DNA of 61,570 bases from an uncultured Clostridia bacterium (GTDB lineage Bacteria; Bacillota; Clostridia; Christensenellales; UBA1242): contig CAKVHA010000008.1 of NCBI GenBank assembly GCA_934747775.1, positions 1 through 61,570 on the forward strand. The letters are read 5' to 3'. How positions within the stretch are numbered: position 1 is the first letter of the stretch; every line of letters starts with the position of its first letter. This document shows positions 43,939 through 51,571 of this stretch, in pieces. Position numbers and translations under genes: made by a program. Under the pieces are notes generated by a model. The model was not told the origin of the DNA, made no database searches, and was given only the letters and a program-made list of their open reading frames with translations.

Positions 43939-44637
43939 TTGAGAATTAATAAATATTTGGCGAGCGCCGAACTTGGTAGTCGCCGCAAAGTAGAAGAATA
44001 TATAAAAGCTGGATTTGTTAAGATAAATGGCGTAGTTGTTGACAATTTGGCAACCGAAGTTAATGATGGCGATAAGGTTGAGTTTAAAGGGAAAATTGTA
44101 AAACCAAACGACAAAATGATTTATGTTATGTTAAACAAGCCAAAGGGCTATATTTGTTCGGTTTCAGATGAGCAAGGACGACCAACCGTTGTAAAATTAA
44201 TAAAAGAAAACGCAAGGTTGTATCCTGTGGGTAGGCTAGATTATAACACTGAAGGGTTGTTGATATTAACAAATGACGGCGAATTTGCAAACAAAGTTAT
44301 GCATCCGCGCAACAAAATAGGTAAAACATATGAAGTTACGCTAAAAACAAAGCCAAAAACAGAACACCTTGATGTGTTAAGAAAAGGAGTACTGTTAGAT
44401 GATGGAGTTACGCAGCCAGCAGTTGTTGAACGCCCAGTGTTTAAAGATGGGTTGTATATTCTAAATGTCACTATCTTCGAAGGGAAAAATCGCGAAGTTA
44501 GACGTATGTTTAAAGCGGTTGGATATAATGTTTTTGCATTAAAACGCATAAGAATAGGTAAGTTGGAATTAAAAGACTTGCCAACTAAGCAATACAAATT
44601 ATTAAATAAATCCGAATTGGATAAAATTTTTAAATGA
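43939..44637 (+). CDS. rluB: 23S rRNA pseudouridine synthase, RluB family
   Basis: 232 residues from a TTG start, GAGGT 9 bases upstream. N-terminal S4 domain (RINKYLASAELGSRRKVEEYIKAG), then the RsuA/RluB catalytic block PVGRLDYNTEGLLILTNDG with the Asp, and IFEGKNREVRRMFKAVG. Likely modifies the 23S rRNA. rluB-cmk-plsC order is common. Confidence 0.95.
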   Translation: MRINKYLASAELGSRRKVEEYIKAGFVKINGVVVDNLATEVNDGDKVEFKGKIVKPNDKMIYVMLNKPKGYICSVSDEQGRPTVVKLIKENARLYPVGRLDYNTEGLLILTNDGEFANKVMHPRNKIGKTYEVTLKTKPKTEHLDVLRKGVLLDDGVTQPAVVERPVFKDGLYILNVTIFEGKNREVRRMFKAVGYNVFALKRIRIGKLELKDLPTKQYKLLNKSELDKIFK

Positions 44638-44647
44638 GGTGAAATTT

Positions 44648-45328
44648 ATGTACGCAATTGCAATTGATGGACCATCGGCATCGGGTAAAAGTAGTGTGGC
44701 CGATAAGGTTGCAAAAAAATTAAACATTTTACATTTAAATACAGGATGTTTATATCGTGCACTTGGGCTTTATGCTTATAAAAACAAGCTAGCGCAAACT
44801 GTTGGCGAAAATGGCTTGCCAGTTATAACTGCTCACGATATTAGCGAAATGACAAAAACAGATGTTTCAGTAAAATTTGAAGACGGCAAACAACATACGC
44901 TTTTAAATGGCGAAGATGTAAGTGATTTTCTTAGAACACCTGCTGTTACAGACTTTTCGTCTAGAGTTTCGGTTATTCCAGAAATTCGTGACCACGTTTT
45001 AAACCTACAACGAAACATTGCAAAACAACACAATATTGTTATGGAAGGTCGTGATATTACTAGTCATGTTTTGCCAGATGCAAAATACAAATTTTTTATA
45101 ACCGCATCGCCAGAAGTTAGAGCGGAACGCAGGCTTATTGAAATGCAAAACGAAGGGTTGTTGGACACCTACGAAGATGTTTTAGTTAGTATTAAAGAGC
45201 GTGATTATCGCGACGAAAACCGCGATTGCTGTCCGCTTGTTTTGGTGCCAGACGCAGTAAAAATAGACACATCTAATATGACCTTAGACCAAGTTGTAGA
45301 CACTGTTCTAAGTTATATTAAGGAGTAG
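44648..45328 (+). CDS. cmk: Cytidylate kinase
   Basis: 226 residues from the ATG at 44648 (GAGGTG upstream). P-loop GPSASGKSSVADKVAKKL, the LNTGCLYRALGLYA block, and VMEGRDITSHVLPDAKYKFFITAS. It phosphorylates CMP and dCMP. Confidence 0.96.
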   Translation: MYAIAIDGPSASGKSSVADKVAKKLNILHLNTGCLYRALGLYAYKNKLAQTVGENGLPVITAHDISEMTKTDVSVKFEDGKQHTLLNGEDVSDFLRTPAVTDFSSRVSVIPEIRDHVLNLQRNIAKQHNIVMEGRDITSHVLPDAKYKFFITASPEVRAERRLIEMQNEGLLDTYEDVLVSIKERDYRDENRDCCPLVLVPDAVKIDTSNMTLDQVVDTVLSYIKE

Positions 45329-45332
45329 TACT

Positions 45333-45992
45333 ATGTTTTATTACATTGCATTGTTTGTGCTGCTAGTGCCGTTTTTGGTGCTGTTTCCAACGCGTGTTAA
45401 GGGTAGGCGAAACCTGCCAAACAAGGGCAAAATGATTTTAGTTTCAAACCACCAAACAAACTTTGATGCATTAATTATTGGCATAAGGCTTATTAATCGC
45501 AGATTTTGGTTTATGGCTAAATCGGAACTATTTTCAAATAAATTTAAGTCCGCGTTGTTTAGGGGGTTAGATATGTATCCCGTAAACCGAAAACACAACG
45601 ACATTAAGGCGGTTAAAACCACGCTTGGGCTTTTAAACAAGGGTAAGGCGATTTGCATTTTTCCAGAAGGAACAAGGCTAAACGCAGACGAAGTTGGTGA
45701 AGTGAAAAATGGTGTTGCATTGTTTGCACTAAAAACAAAATCGCCAGTTGTTCCATCAATTTTTGTTAAAAAGCCAAGACTTTTTAGAATTAACACCTTA
45801 CTTGTTGGAAAACCATTTTATTTGCACGAAATGGAAGAGTTTAAGGATAAACCCATCACAAAAGATATTTTAAATGCCGCAAGTGAAATTATAAGCCATA
45901 AAATGAACGAACTTAAAGAAGATTATCTTGCAAAAAAAGAGAGCAAAAGGCAGCCTAATAAAATAAAGAAAAAAATAAACGCCACAGTTTAG
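45333..45992 (+). CDS. plsC: 1-acyl-sn-glycerol-3-phosphate acyltransferase (PlsC)
   Basis: 219 residues. N-terminal membrane segment, SNHQTNFDALI (the HX4D catalytic motif), LDMYPVNR and FPEGTRLN. It makes phosphatidic acid, the substrate of CdsA. A basic C-terminus follows. The terminator begins within its last codons. Confidence 0.95.
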   Translation: MFYYIALFVLLVPFLVLFPTRVKGRRNLPNKGKMILVSNHQTNFDALIIGIRLINRRFWFMAKSELFSNKFKSALFRGLDMYPVNRKHNDIKAVKTTLGLLNKGKAICIFPEGTRLNADEVGEVKNGVALFALKTKSPVVPSIFVKKPRLFRINTLLVGKPFYLHEMEEFKDKPITKDILNAASEIISHKMNELKEDYLAKKESKRQPNKIKKKINATV

Positions 45993-46010
45993 TGACGTTT
46001 ATTTTTTTTA
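45973..46010. terminator. Bidirectional terminator between plsC and the lipid kinase
   Basis: AAATAAACG (45973-45981) pairs with CGTTTATTT (45996-46004), with an inner CAC/GTG pairing and T and A runs on both sides. Confidence 0.85.
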
Positions 46011-46979
46011 TGCATGTTTTAATTTTTTAGCTGTTTTTTCTTCGCTGTTTCTAATTTTAAATTGTTGTTTTATTGTTTTAGACGGAACAATAATTTTTAA
46101 ACCCTTATTAATAACTTTAAAGTCCATATTGCCGTACGAACCTTGCTCGCCATCAATATTTATAATTGCACGTTTGCTGTTTTCTAAGTGGAATTCACTA
46201 AGTTGCAATTTTGTAATATAGTCGTTGTCTTTTAATACGCTTTGGTCTATTAAAAATATTTTTGCAATTGCGCAAAGAGATGCAAAATAATTTCCAAATT
46301 TTTTGTTTTCGCGCTTTATTAATATTATATCAACTTTTCCGTCATTAAGATTTGCTTTTGCGTTCATTTTAAATCCAGCGGCAGAGCGTGAGTTTAATAT
46401 GAGCATCATAATGTATTTTCCGCTTGTAACATATCCGTTTTTATCGGTTATTTTAATGTCAAAATCTTCTATGTCGTTTACTTCTTTTAAGCAGTTAAAA
46501 AAGTACGCAAATTTGCCCCATTTCTTTTTAAAAGTTTGTTTTGTGGCATAACTGGTGCTAGTAAAAGCTCCTGCGCCGCAAAAATATATTCCGTAATCGT
46601 TGTTGCTTTTAAAAATATCGTGCTCGTACACATTGTTGTCGCGAATAACTTTTAGTGCCTTTTTAAGGTTTCTGGGAATATTAAGCGACCTAGAAATGTC
46701 GTTAACTGTGCCGCTTGGTAAATATCCCACAATAGGAGCGTCTGGCTTTTCTGCAATGCCGTTTATGATTTCATTAAAAGTTCCGTCGCCGCCACTTACA
46801 ATAAGTCTGTCATATTTTCCGCATGCGTCGGCTGCGATTTTTTTTGCGTGTCCAGCGTACTCGGTGGGAATATAATCAACTTCGTCATATATTGCTTGCA
46901 GTTCTTGTATTATAAAATTTATTCTTTTAATAAGTCCGCTTTTGCCACTATGCGGATTGTAAACAAATAAACATTTCAT
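46008..46979 (-). CDS. Diacylglycerol/lipid kinase family protein (YegS/DgkB-like)
   Basis: 323 residues. FVYNPHSGKSG at the N-terminus, then the DAGK catalytic loop VSGGDGTFNEIINGI at about 59-73, then GYLPSGTVNDISRSLNIP and a C-terminal GDG-like IINIDGEQGSYG. It phosphorylates diacylglycerol or a related lipid. It converges with plsC and is the last chromosomal gene before the integrated element. Confidence 0.92.
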   Translation of the reverse strand: MKCLFVYNPHSGKSGLIKRINFIIQELQAIYDEVDYIPTEYAGHAKKIAADACGKYDRLIVSGGDGTFNEIINGIAEKPDAPIVGYLPSGTVNDISRSLNIPRNLKKALKVIRDNNVYEHDIFKSNNDYGIYFCGAGAFTSTSYATKQTFKKKWGKFAYFFNCLKEVNDIEDFDIKITDKNGYVTSGKYIMMLILNSRSAAGFKMNAKANLNDGKVDIILIKRENKKFGNYFASLCAIAKIFLIDQSVLKDNDYITKLQLSEFHLENSKRAIINIDGEQGSYGNMDFKVINKGLKIIVPSKTIKQQFKIRNSEEKTAKKLKHA

Positions 46980-47020
46980 TTTTTATCCTTAAAAAATAAT
47001 ATAAAAATTACTATAAAAAT

Positions 47021-47049
47021 ATTACATAAAACATAACATTTTTTGACAA
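47021..47049 (-). promoter_or_regulatory. Promoter of the lipid kinase gene
   Basis: On the minus strand, TTGTCA (47044-47049), a 17-base spacer, TGTAAT (47021-47026). A short TTGACT lies just upstream. Confidence 0.6.
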
Positions 47050-47212
47050 AAAAGTCAAATAAATTTGTGTTTTTTATTACTTTTAACCACAATATGTAGT
47101 GTTAGCTTGAAAATTTGTAATAGTTTAATGATGTTGGGTGCTGTTAAACAAACAAAACATTAAGAATGATGTTTAATAACTTGACTAAAAAGTGTCTTCT
47201 AAGTGCTTTCTT

Positions 47213-47251
47213 TCTACTCAAATTCTACTCAGCAATAAAAAAGAGATAGCG
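47213..47251 (+). repeat. 39-bp direct repeat, outer copy (same as 61368-61406)
   Basis: It is identical to the last eight codons, stop and first half of the terminator of the integrase gene at the right end. Upstream sequence does not match and is not coding. It lies 159 bases outside the 26-bp att repeat. Confidence 0.9.
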
Positions 47252-47378
47252 TTTTTATTGTGTGTATAAACAATGATTTGGATGATAAAAACGAAATAAA
47301 AAAGCTGTATAACTGACCTACTTTTTGACCTACTTTTTTTTGAAAACATTGTACAAATGTGCAAAATCACTAGAATAT

Positions 47379-47406
47379 GAAAAAACCCCTACATTTAGGG
47401 GTTTTT
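47379..47406 (-). terminator. Original tRNA-Tyr terminator, separated by the integration
   Basis: AAAAACCCCT (47381-47390) pairs with AGGGGTTTTT (47397-47406), with T residues on the minus strand. After excision between the 26-bp repeats it would follow the tRNA-Tyr 3' end directly. Confidence 0.75.
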
Positions 47407-47409
47407 AAA

Positions 47410-47435
47410 TGGTGGGAGAGGGTGGATTCGAACCA
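47410..47435. repeat. attL core (26-bp tRNA-Tyr 3' end fragment)
   Basis: Exact copy of 61475-61500, covering the T-arm and acceptor 3' half of tRNA-Tyr with CCA. The following base differs (T here, C in the tRNA), which fixes the boundary. Confidence 0.92.
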
Positions 47436-47483
47436 TAACCAGTATGTATAAAATGGCTTTATATAGCTAATTTTACAAGATTT

Positions 47484-47507
47484 TATTCTACTCAAATTCA
47501 ACTCAGT
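47484..47507 (+). repeat. Candidate integrase arm-type site, left end
   Basis: TTCTACTCAAATTCAACTCAG: two TACTC/AACTC half-sites 11 bases apart. It is one base different from the copy at the right end (61368-61388). Confidence 0.6.
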
Positions 47508-47538
47508 AGAAACAAATCACAAGGCTTATTTATATTAA

Positions 47539-47853
47539 TTACACAAGTTTGATAAATGTATTTAAATTGAAAATACAAAAACCTAATAATGCCAATGATA
47601 TTATCAAAAATATTATTGACATTATTTTTATTACTTTCGATAAACTTGTAATCGAAAACGCAAAACCAAATACGCTGCCTAAAGTAGAACCAAACTCGAG
47701 TATCATTAAAATGATTGAGATAGGCAATATAATTAACAGTGACAATTTAGTTGAATCAGCCAAAATTGTTTGATTTAATGAATAACAGCCAATTGCAACA
47801 ATTACACCAATTACAAGCCATAAAATTGAAAAACCAAATTTAAATAGTTTCAT
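47539..47853 (-). CDS. Prophage small membrane protein
   Basis: 104 residues with three or four hydrophobic segments (about 8-25, 38-55, 75-100) and few charges. Last gene of the leftward transcript before attL. Unrecognised. It could be a phage membrane component or a superinfection-immunity/morphon protein. Confidence 0.55.
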   Translation of the reverse strand: MKLFKFGFSILWLVIGVIVAIGCYSLNQTILADSTKLSLLIILPISIILMILEFGSTLGSVFGFAFSITSLSKVIKIMSIIFLIISLALLGFCIFNLNTFIKLV

Positions 47854-47854
47854 A

Positions 47855-48169
47855 TTATTTACCAGCCTTACTGTTTTTTTTCACAAGATAAATAACACGC
47901 TTATTTTTATTACTAAAATAATCAACGATTTTATTCTTAGCGTTTTTTGGTAATTTGTTTGTATCTTCTACGTATTTAAAATTTTGACCGGTTCTATTCG
48001 TGGTGGTAATAAAAGCACTTGTACCTTTATCAACTCTACCATAATAGTCATAATCTTTGCTTAAAGTTGGTTTACCATTTACTCTATGTGATTTATCCCA
48101 TACCATATCTGATGTGATAACATCTAAATTAACTAAGTCTTTATTTTTTTGTTGAAAACGCCTTGACAT
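47855..48169 (-). CDS. Prophage hypothetical protein, basic
   Basis: 104 residues from the ATG at 48169 (MSRRFQQ); GGAGG in the preceding bases is its RBS and explains why the in-frame upstream ATG is not the start. Soluble and basic, with the block GRVDKGTSAFITTTNRTGQNFKYVE and a Lys-rich C-terminus. No family recognised. A plus-strand promoter overlaps its RBS. Confidence 0.6.
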   Translation of the reverse strand: MSRRFQQKNKDLVNLDVITSDMVWDKSHRVNGKPTLSKDYDYYGRVDKGTSAFITTTNRTGQNFKYVEDTNKLPKNAKNKIVDYFSNKNKRVIYLVKKNSKAGK

Positions 48170-48191
48170 ATTAACCTCCATAAATTAAAAT
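48163..48191 (+). promoter_or_regulatory. Plus-strand promoter inside the leftward operon
   Basis: TTGACA (48163-48168), exactly 17 bases, TAAAAT (48186-48191). It points away from the 104-residue gene and toward the terminator at 48290-48317. Confidence 0.75.
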
Positions 48192-48197
48192 ATAATT

Positions 48198-48317
48198 AGT
48201 CCTCAAAGTTCTTGAACAAGAGAGTTGCAGTATTTGTAGCAACCAGATAAAGGATCCCTGAGGTGTATTTTGAGATAGCCTTTATCATTAGCACTAATTT
48301 AATTTAGTGCTTTTTTT
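48198..48317 (+). ncRNA. Predicted ~120-nt structured RNA
   Basis: The start is inferred from the promoter at 48163-48191. Internal pairings: GTTGC/GCAAC around 48224-48243 and GATAAAGG/CCTTTATC (about 48246-48286). It ends in an intrinsic terminator: AGCACTAA (48290-48297) with TTAGTGCT (48304-48311) and seven T residues. No ORF with an RBS is inside. It runs opposite to the phage operon, so it could act as an antisense or trans-acting regulator. Confidence 0.6.
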
Positions 48318-48443
48318 ATTTAAATATTTTTTGTGTAACAAACACATTTCATCAAACTTTGCAACTTCAAATTTACGTAGCTCTTCGGAACTATGGACAA
48401 CGTGAGAAAAACAAGCATTACTATAAAACTCTGAATCAGTCAT
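48294..48443 (-). CDS. Possible 49-residue phage protein, coupled to the upstream gene
   Basis: Starts at the ATG at 48443, inside the last codons of the 254-residue gene (ATGACTGA overlap), so translation could be coupled. The product begins MTDSEFYSNACFSHVVHSSE and ends Lys-rich. The stop lies in the terminator of the plus-strand RNA. No own RBS. Confidence 0.4.
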   Translation of the reverse strand: MTDSEFYSNACFSHVVHSSEELRKFEVAKFDEMCLLHKKYLNKKSTKLN

Positions 48444-49200
48444 TTTGTACCAACCTATAATATCCAAGTTTGTTAGTCCTTAAATGATCAACTAAGGTTG
48501 AATGTGTATCATTGGATGGGGAATATCGAGAGTTCTTATCTTGAGGGTTAATTAAACACCTTATAACTGATTTCTCAAATTTATCTTTATATGTATGATA
48601 TTCATACTCCGTGGCAATTATATAGGTCTTATCCGTTAATTGTACTCTAAAAAATCTTAATGTTAATTCCGGCACTTCTTTAAAAAGTTCCCACTTAGTG
48701 TAGTCTGACAAGAATGCCGCACGCTCAGTGTCATTTTTAAAATAGACCTCTTCATAGGCGGTATTTTCAGTTTTGATATGTTTGTTTAGAATTGAGTCTT
48801 CATCTATGTTGTGAACCTTTCGAAGTGCTTTTATTTCAGCTGCAGACATTTTAGGATTAACCAAATCGAGTTGTGCGTCGGTTAATGGCAGCATTTCGCG
48901 CAATTGTGTATAATTGTATTCTTTGAATTTGTCTTTCAAAGTCATACCTTTAGCAAACCTACGGTTAATACCTATTAAATATTTCACGCTGGTTTTACAT
49001 AGATCAAACTCATCTTTTGCGAACTCATAAATATCTTTATAAGTTTTAAACGGAATGTTTTTGTAATATGTATTTGCTTCGTGCAATAACAATCCAAGAT
49101 GAATATAGTTATTGTTGTTATCAACAATCATTTTTTTAATCTTTTCAACAGAAGCCAAAGCGTATTGTTGCTGTTCTGTATATTGATTTTTTTCTTCCAT
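48436..49200 (-). CDS. Prophage regulatory/replication-associated protein
   Basis: 254 residues. Residues about 1-75 are helical, with GLLLHEANTYYKNIPFKTYKDIYEFAKDEFDLCKTSVKYLIGI, a helix-turn-helix-like pattern. YNYTQLREMLPLTDAQLDLVNPKMSAAEIKALRK follows at about 92-125, a block I know from many Clostridia plasmid and phage proteins of unknown role. AAAGGAAG precedes the ATG. Two genes downstream of rep; a replication or partition accessory is the guess. Confidence 0.6.
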   Translation of the reverse strand: MEEKNQYTEQQQYALASVEKIKKMIVDNNNNYIHLGLLLHEANTYYKNIPFKTYKDIYEFAKDEFDLCKTSVKYLIGINRRFAKGMTLKDKFKEYNYTQLREMLPLTDAQLDLVNPKMSAAEIKALRKVHNIDEDSILNKHIKTENTAYEEVYFKNDTERAAFLSDYTKWELFKEVPELTLRFFRVQLTDKTYIIATEYEYHTYKDKFEKSVIRCLINPQDKNSRYSPSNDTHSTLVDHLRTNKLGYYRLVQND

Positions 49201-49213
49201 AATTTTCTTCCTT

Positions 49214-49669
49214 TTAAAAGCTTAATTGTAAAACTTTCATTTTATCGTACTTCGACTCTAAAAAACAAAAGTTATATTCGTCTAGATTAAACAATTGATT
49301 TTTAAACGTTGAGTAATCTAAATTTATGAAATCGTTATAGTTGTATTCTTTAGTAAACTCGTTGAGTTTAACAACCACATAATTTTTAGTAGTTAAAATA
49401 TTTTTAACTTGAGATAAAATTGTGAAAGAGATATCAAAGTAGTCATTACAAAAATGGTAGTTAAACTTTTCCGGCAATTTATTGCGAGCGTTTGCTTTTA
49501 TAACTAAAAACGATGTTTCATCTAAAATTTGTTCAAAACGCATATTGGCCAGAGCGAGCAAGAAATTTTTTCTTGCACCTAGGCTTAAGCGTTGTGAATA
49601 GGTTTTTTGTGGATTAGATATTTTAAAATCTTTTTTAAGTAGGTTATCAAGATTCTTTTGTGTTTTCAT
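49214..49669 (-). CDS. Prophage hypothetical protein
   Basis: 151 residues from the ATG at 49669 (MKTQKN), preceded by TTGGAG at 6-7 bases; it overlaps the rep end by 23 bases. Soluble, Phe/Tyr/Asn-rich C-terminal half. Not recognised. Translation is likely coupled with rep. Confidence 0.6.
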   Translation of the reverse strand: MKTQKNLDNLLKKDFKISNPQKTYSQRLSLGARKNFLLALANMRFEQILDETSFLVIKANARNKLPEKFNYHFCNDYFDISFTILSQVKNILTTKNYVVVKLNEFTKEYNYNDFINLDYSTFKNQLFNLDEYNFCFLESKYDKMKVLQLSF

Positions 49670-50756
49670 ATCTTTTCTCCAATTTATTCTGTTTGGTATC
49701 AAAATCTTTTATTTCCGTTTTGTATCCAAGTGTTGGAAGGTCTTGAGTCATAATGCCATCAATTGTTTCAAACTCTTTGGATCCACAGGTAGTACAAACA
49801 TGTTCTTTAATTTGAGAAATTGTCATTGTTTGAAGCTTTTCAGCCTCTTGTTCGATGTCACGTAAAACGCCCCAAGAATCAACAGCACGGATCCCTTTTA
49901 AAGAATTTACAAGTTCCGGCAAGTCATCTTCCATGTTATCACTATATTTGGTGATATATTTAATTGACTCATAAATGCATTTTATTCGATCGTGCATACT
50001 CATTGAGTTTAATGCTTGACATTGAATGAAACCAACTTTGTCATTAAAAACAAGTTTATCGTTAACTATTGAAAATGAATCGCTATAGTACCTATCTTCA
50101 TATATTGGGTCAATACGGTTATTCAAAATATTAACAAGCGTTTTGTTCCACATAATGTTTAGGGCTTTAAAATCTTCTTCTGGTTTTTCCGCAACGACTA
50201 AGGCGTGGAAGTGAGGGTGCCATTGTTTAGAGTTTGCACCACGTTTAACTTCTAAAGACTTAATGCCACCAATGTAGAGATTGTCAAAAACTTGTCGGTA
50301 TTTTTTGTTTTCGTGAGTACATTTTCTATACGCAGTTTTTATTAACCAGACACCATCTTTTAAGCTCTCTGTATCTTTGATGGTAAATGTTAAAAGTTTA
50401 ATTATATATCCGTGGGAGAGTAGCTTTAAAATACTGGGATATAACTTTGCAAATAATATAAGTGACTTTGCTTTTTGGCAAACAGGGCAGAACCTATTTT
50501 TACAGGAATCGAAACCGTCCCAATAAACATCACCACAGTTTTTACAAACTTTAAAGTTTTTCTTTACCCCACAATAGGCGATATTATTTGCATACTTTTG
50601 AAACAAATTAATTTCCTTTTCAGGCTGACCATAGTGATTATATATTATCTCATCTTTTTCGGTTGTTTTGATTGTTGATACACCATATTTTCTAAATGCA
50701 GGGACAACATATGTCATTGCATAATCTTTGTTTTTGCAGAAAGATTCATAAGTCAT
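49647..50756 (-). CDS. rep: Rolling-circle replication initiator protein (Rep_1 type)
   Basis: 369 residues. A zinc-finger block CKNCGDVYWDGFDSCKNRFCPVCQ lies at about 80-105. HUH metal-binding motif WHPHFHALVV is at about 180-189. Catalytic Tyr block SIKYITKYSD is near 265. This is the order seen in pUB110/pC194-type plasmid Reps. It nicks the double-strand origin to start rolling-circle replication and would make phage ssDNA. AAGGGG RBS. The hairpin-rich region lies just upstream. Confidence 0.9.
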   Translation of the reverse strand: MTYESFCKNKDYAMTYVVPAFRKYGVSTIKTTEKDEIIYNHYGQPEKEINLFQKYANNIAYCGVKKNFKVCKNCGDVYWDGFDSCKNRFCPVCQKAKSLILFAKLYPSILKLLSHGYIIKLLTFTIKDTESLKDGVWLIKTAYRKCTHENKKYRQVFDNLYIGGIKSLEVKRGANSKQWHPHFHALVVAEKPEEDFKALNIMWNKTLVNILNNRIDPIYEDRYYSDSFSIVNDKLVFNDKVGFIQCQALNSMSMHDRIKCIYESIKYITKYSDNMEDDLPELVNSLKGIRAVDSWGVLRDIEQEAEKLQTMTISQIKEHVCTTCGSKEFETIDGIMTQDLPTLGYKTEIKDFDTKQNKLEKRYENTKES

Positions 50757-51107
50757 ATTTTACCCCTTTTTTGTTTTTAAAAATTACCCCAAATGTTTCT
50801 AATGTATGAACCTAAAAAATTTTTAGGTTTTTTAAATAAACCTTGGAGTAGGAAACAGCCAGCACACCGACAAAGACATAGTCTTTTTATGTCGGTGTGT
50901 GCTGGCGGCTTGCTGCACGTTTTGGCGCAAGCAGGACTTTGTGTGCCTTTCACACAATTAACAGCAAGCAAGTACCACAGGCACTTGCTTGTCTGTAATT
51001 TAAGTGTGGCATTCGCGTTAAATTTGTCAAGGGCAAAAACTGCTATCGCAGTTCGTCGATTTTTTCACGCAAGTTAGCACGAAGCAATTGATGAAAAAAT
51101 AGTTTGC
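50757..51107. other. Hairpin-rich non-coding region: candidate origin/packaging signal
   Basis: It contains at least six consecutive inverted repeats. CCAGCACACCGACA (50859-50872) pairs with 50890-50905, with inner AAAGAC/GTCTTT. GCTTGC/GCAAGC is at 50908-50932, TTGTGTG/CACACAA at 50939-50957, CAAGCAAGT/ACTTGCTTG at 50965-50991, AACTGC/GCAGTT at 51038-51053 and ATTTTTTCA/TGAAAAAAT at 51059-51100. AACCTAAAAA/TTTTTAGGTT near 50810-50836 with T residues also acts as a plus-strand terminator. No convincing ORF. GC content is higher than surrounding intergenic DNA. Confidence 0.75.
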
Positions 51108-51566
51108 TTATTCCTTGACTAATTCATCGCTATTTTGTTTGGGAGTATTGGAAGATGGTGTTTTATCCTGAGAAGAATTGTCTTCTGTGGCCAAAATAAC
51201 ATCTTCAAAAACTCCAGTATTTAAGCCATTTTCTTGTACTAAATTTAATGACTTTTTATATTTTTTAAACAGCTTATTGTTGGCTACTTTACTTTTTTTT
51301 AAGAAATGCTTTAAACGTTTCTTTTCAAAAACTGCTGTTTGTTCAGCAATCTTTCTTTCACGTTCAATTTGTTTTTTATACAAACCTTTTTCATAGTCAT
51401 CATTAAAAATTACAATTTCTAAATCTTTATTGTATGCAGCAACAAGAGCGCCTCGCATTGCTTCTTCAGCACTTAAACCAATATTATCTGCATTACCAGT
51501 AAGTTGGCTAAAGAGTTCGGCATAATAGTCGTTTAGTTGTTCCACTGTTTCAAATTTATTAACCAT
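51108..51566 (-). CDS. Prophage hypothetical protein, charged helical
   Basis: 152 residues, hydrophilic, with a Lys/Glu-rich helix (about 65-110, possible coiled coil) and a Ser/Asn/Gln-rich C-terminal tail. AAGGAAT RBS. It lies between the Zot-like gene and the origin-like region. Not recognised. Confidence 0.6.
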   Translation of the reverse strand: MVNKFETVEQLNDYYAELFSQLTGNADNIGLSAEEAMRGALVAAYNKDLEIVIFNDDYEKGLYKKQIERERKIAEQTAVFEKKRLKHFLKKSKVANNKLFKKYKKSLNLVQENGLNTGVFEDVILATEDNSSQDKTPSSNTPKQNSDELVKE

Positions 51567-51571
51567 ATAAT

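Larger units (their letters stand above)
47050..47409. other. Gene-free left flank holding element relics
   Basis: No ORF or RNA gene is supported. It contains a 39-bp copy of the sequence at the right end of the element (47213-47251), a 12-bp tandem repeat TGACCTACTTTT at 47314-47337, and the original tRNA-Tyr terminator at 47379-47406. Together these suggest earlier integration events at the same tRNA site. Confidence 0.6.

Noticed and set aside
46980..47409. CRISPR-like array suggested by repeated CTACTC motifs
   Set aside because: Only two or three short repeats, no regular spacers and no cas genes; integrase-site relics explain them better.
47411..47435. A second tRNA-Tyr gene at the left end of the element
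   Set aside because: Only the 3' 26 bases are present; there is no anticodon or D-arm.
48163..48190. TATAAT at 48191 as the -10 for TTGACA at 48163
   Set aside because: Spacing would be 22 bases; TAAAAT at 48186 gives exactly 17.
49645..49652. TCTTGATA on the minus strand, similar to the pC194/pUB110 Rep nick site
   Set aside because: It is an 8-mer inside a coding start downstream of rep, expected by chance in AT-rich DNA, and without a supporting stem. The hairpin region upstream of rep is the better origin candidate.
50793..51077. 94-codon plus-strand ORF and 64-codon minus-strand ORF in the hairpin-rich region
   Set aside because: Both are by-products of the inverted repeats, have no RBS and show no protein-like composition.
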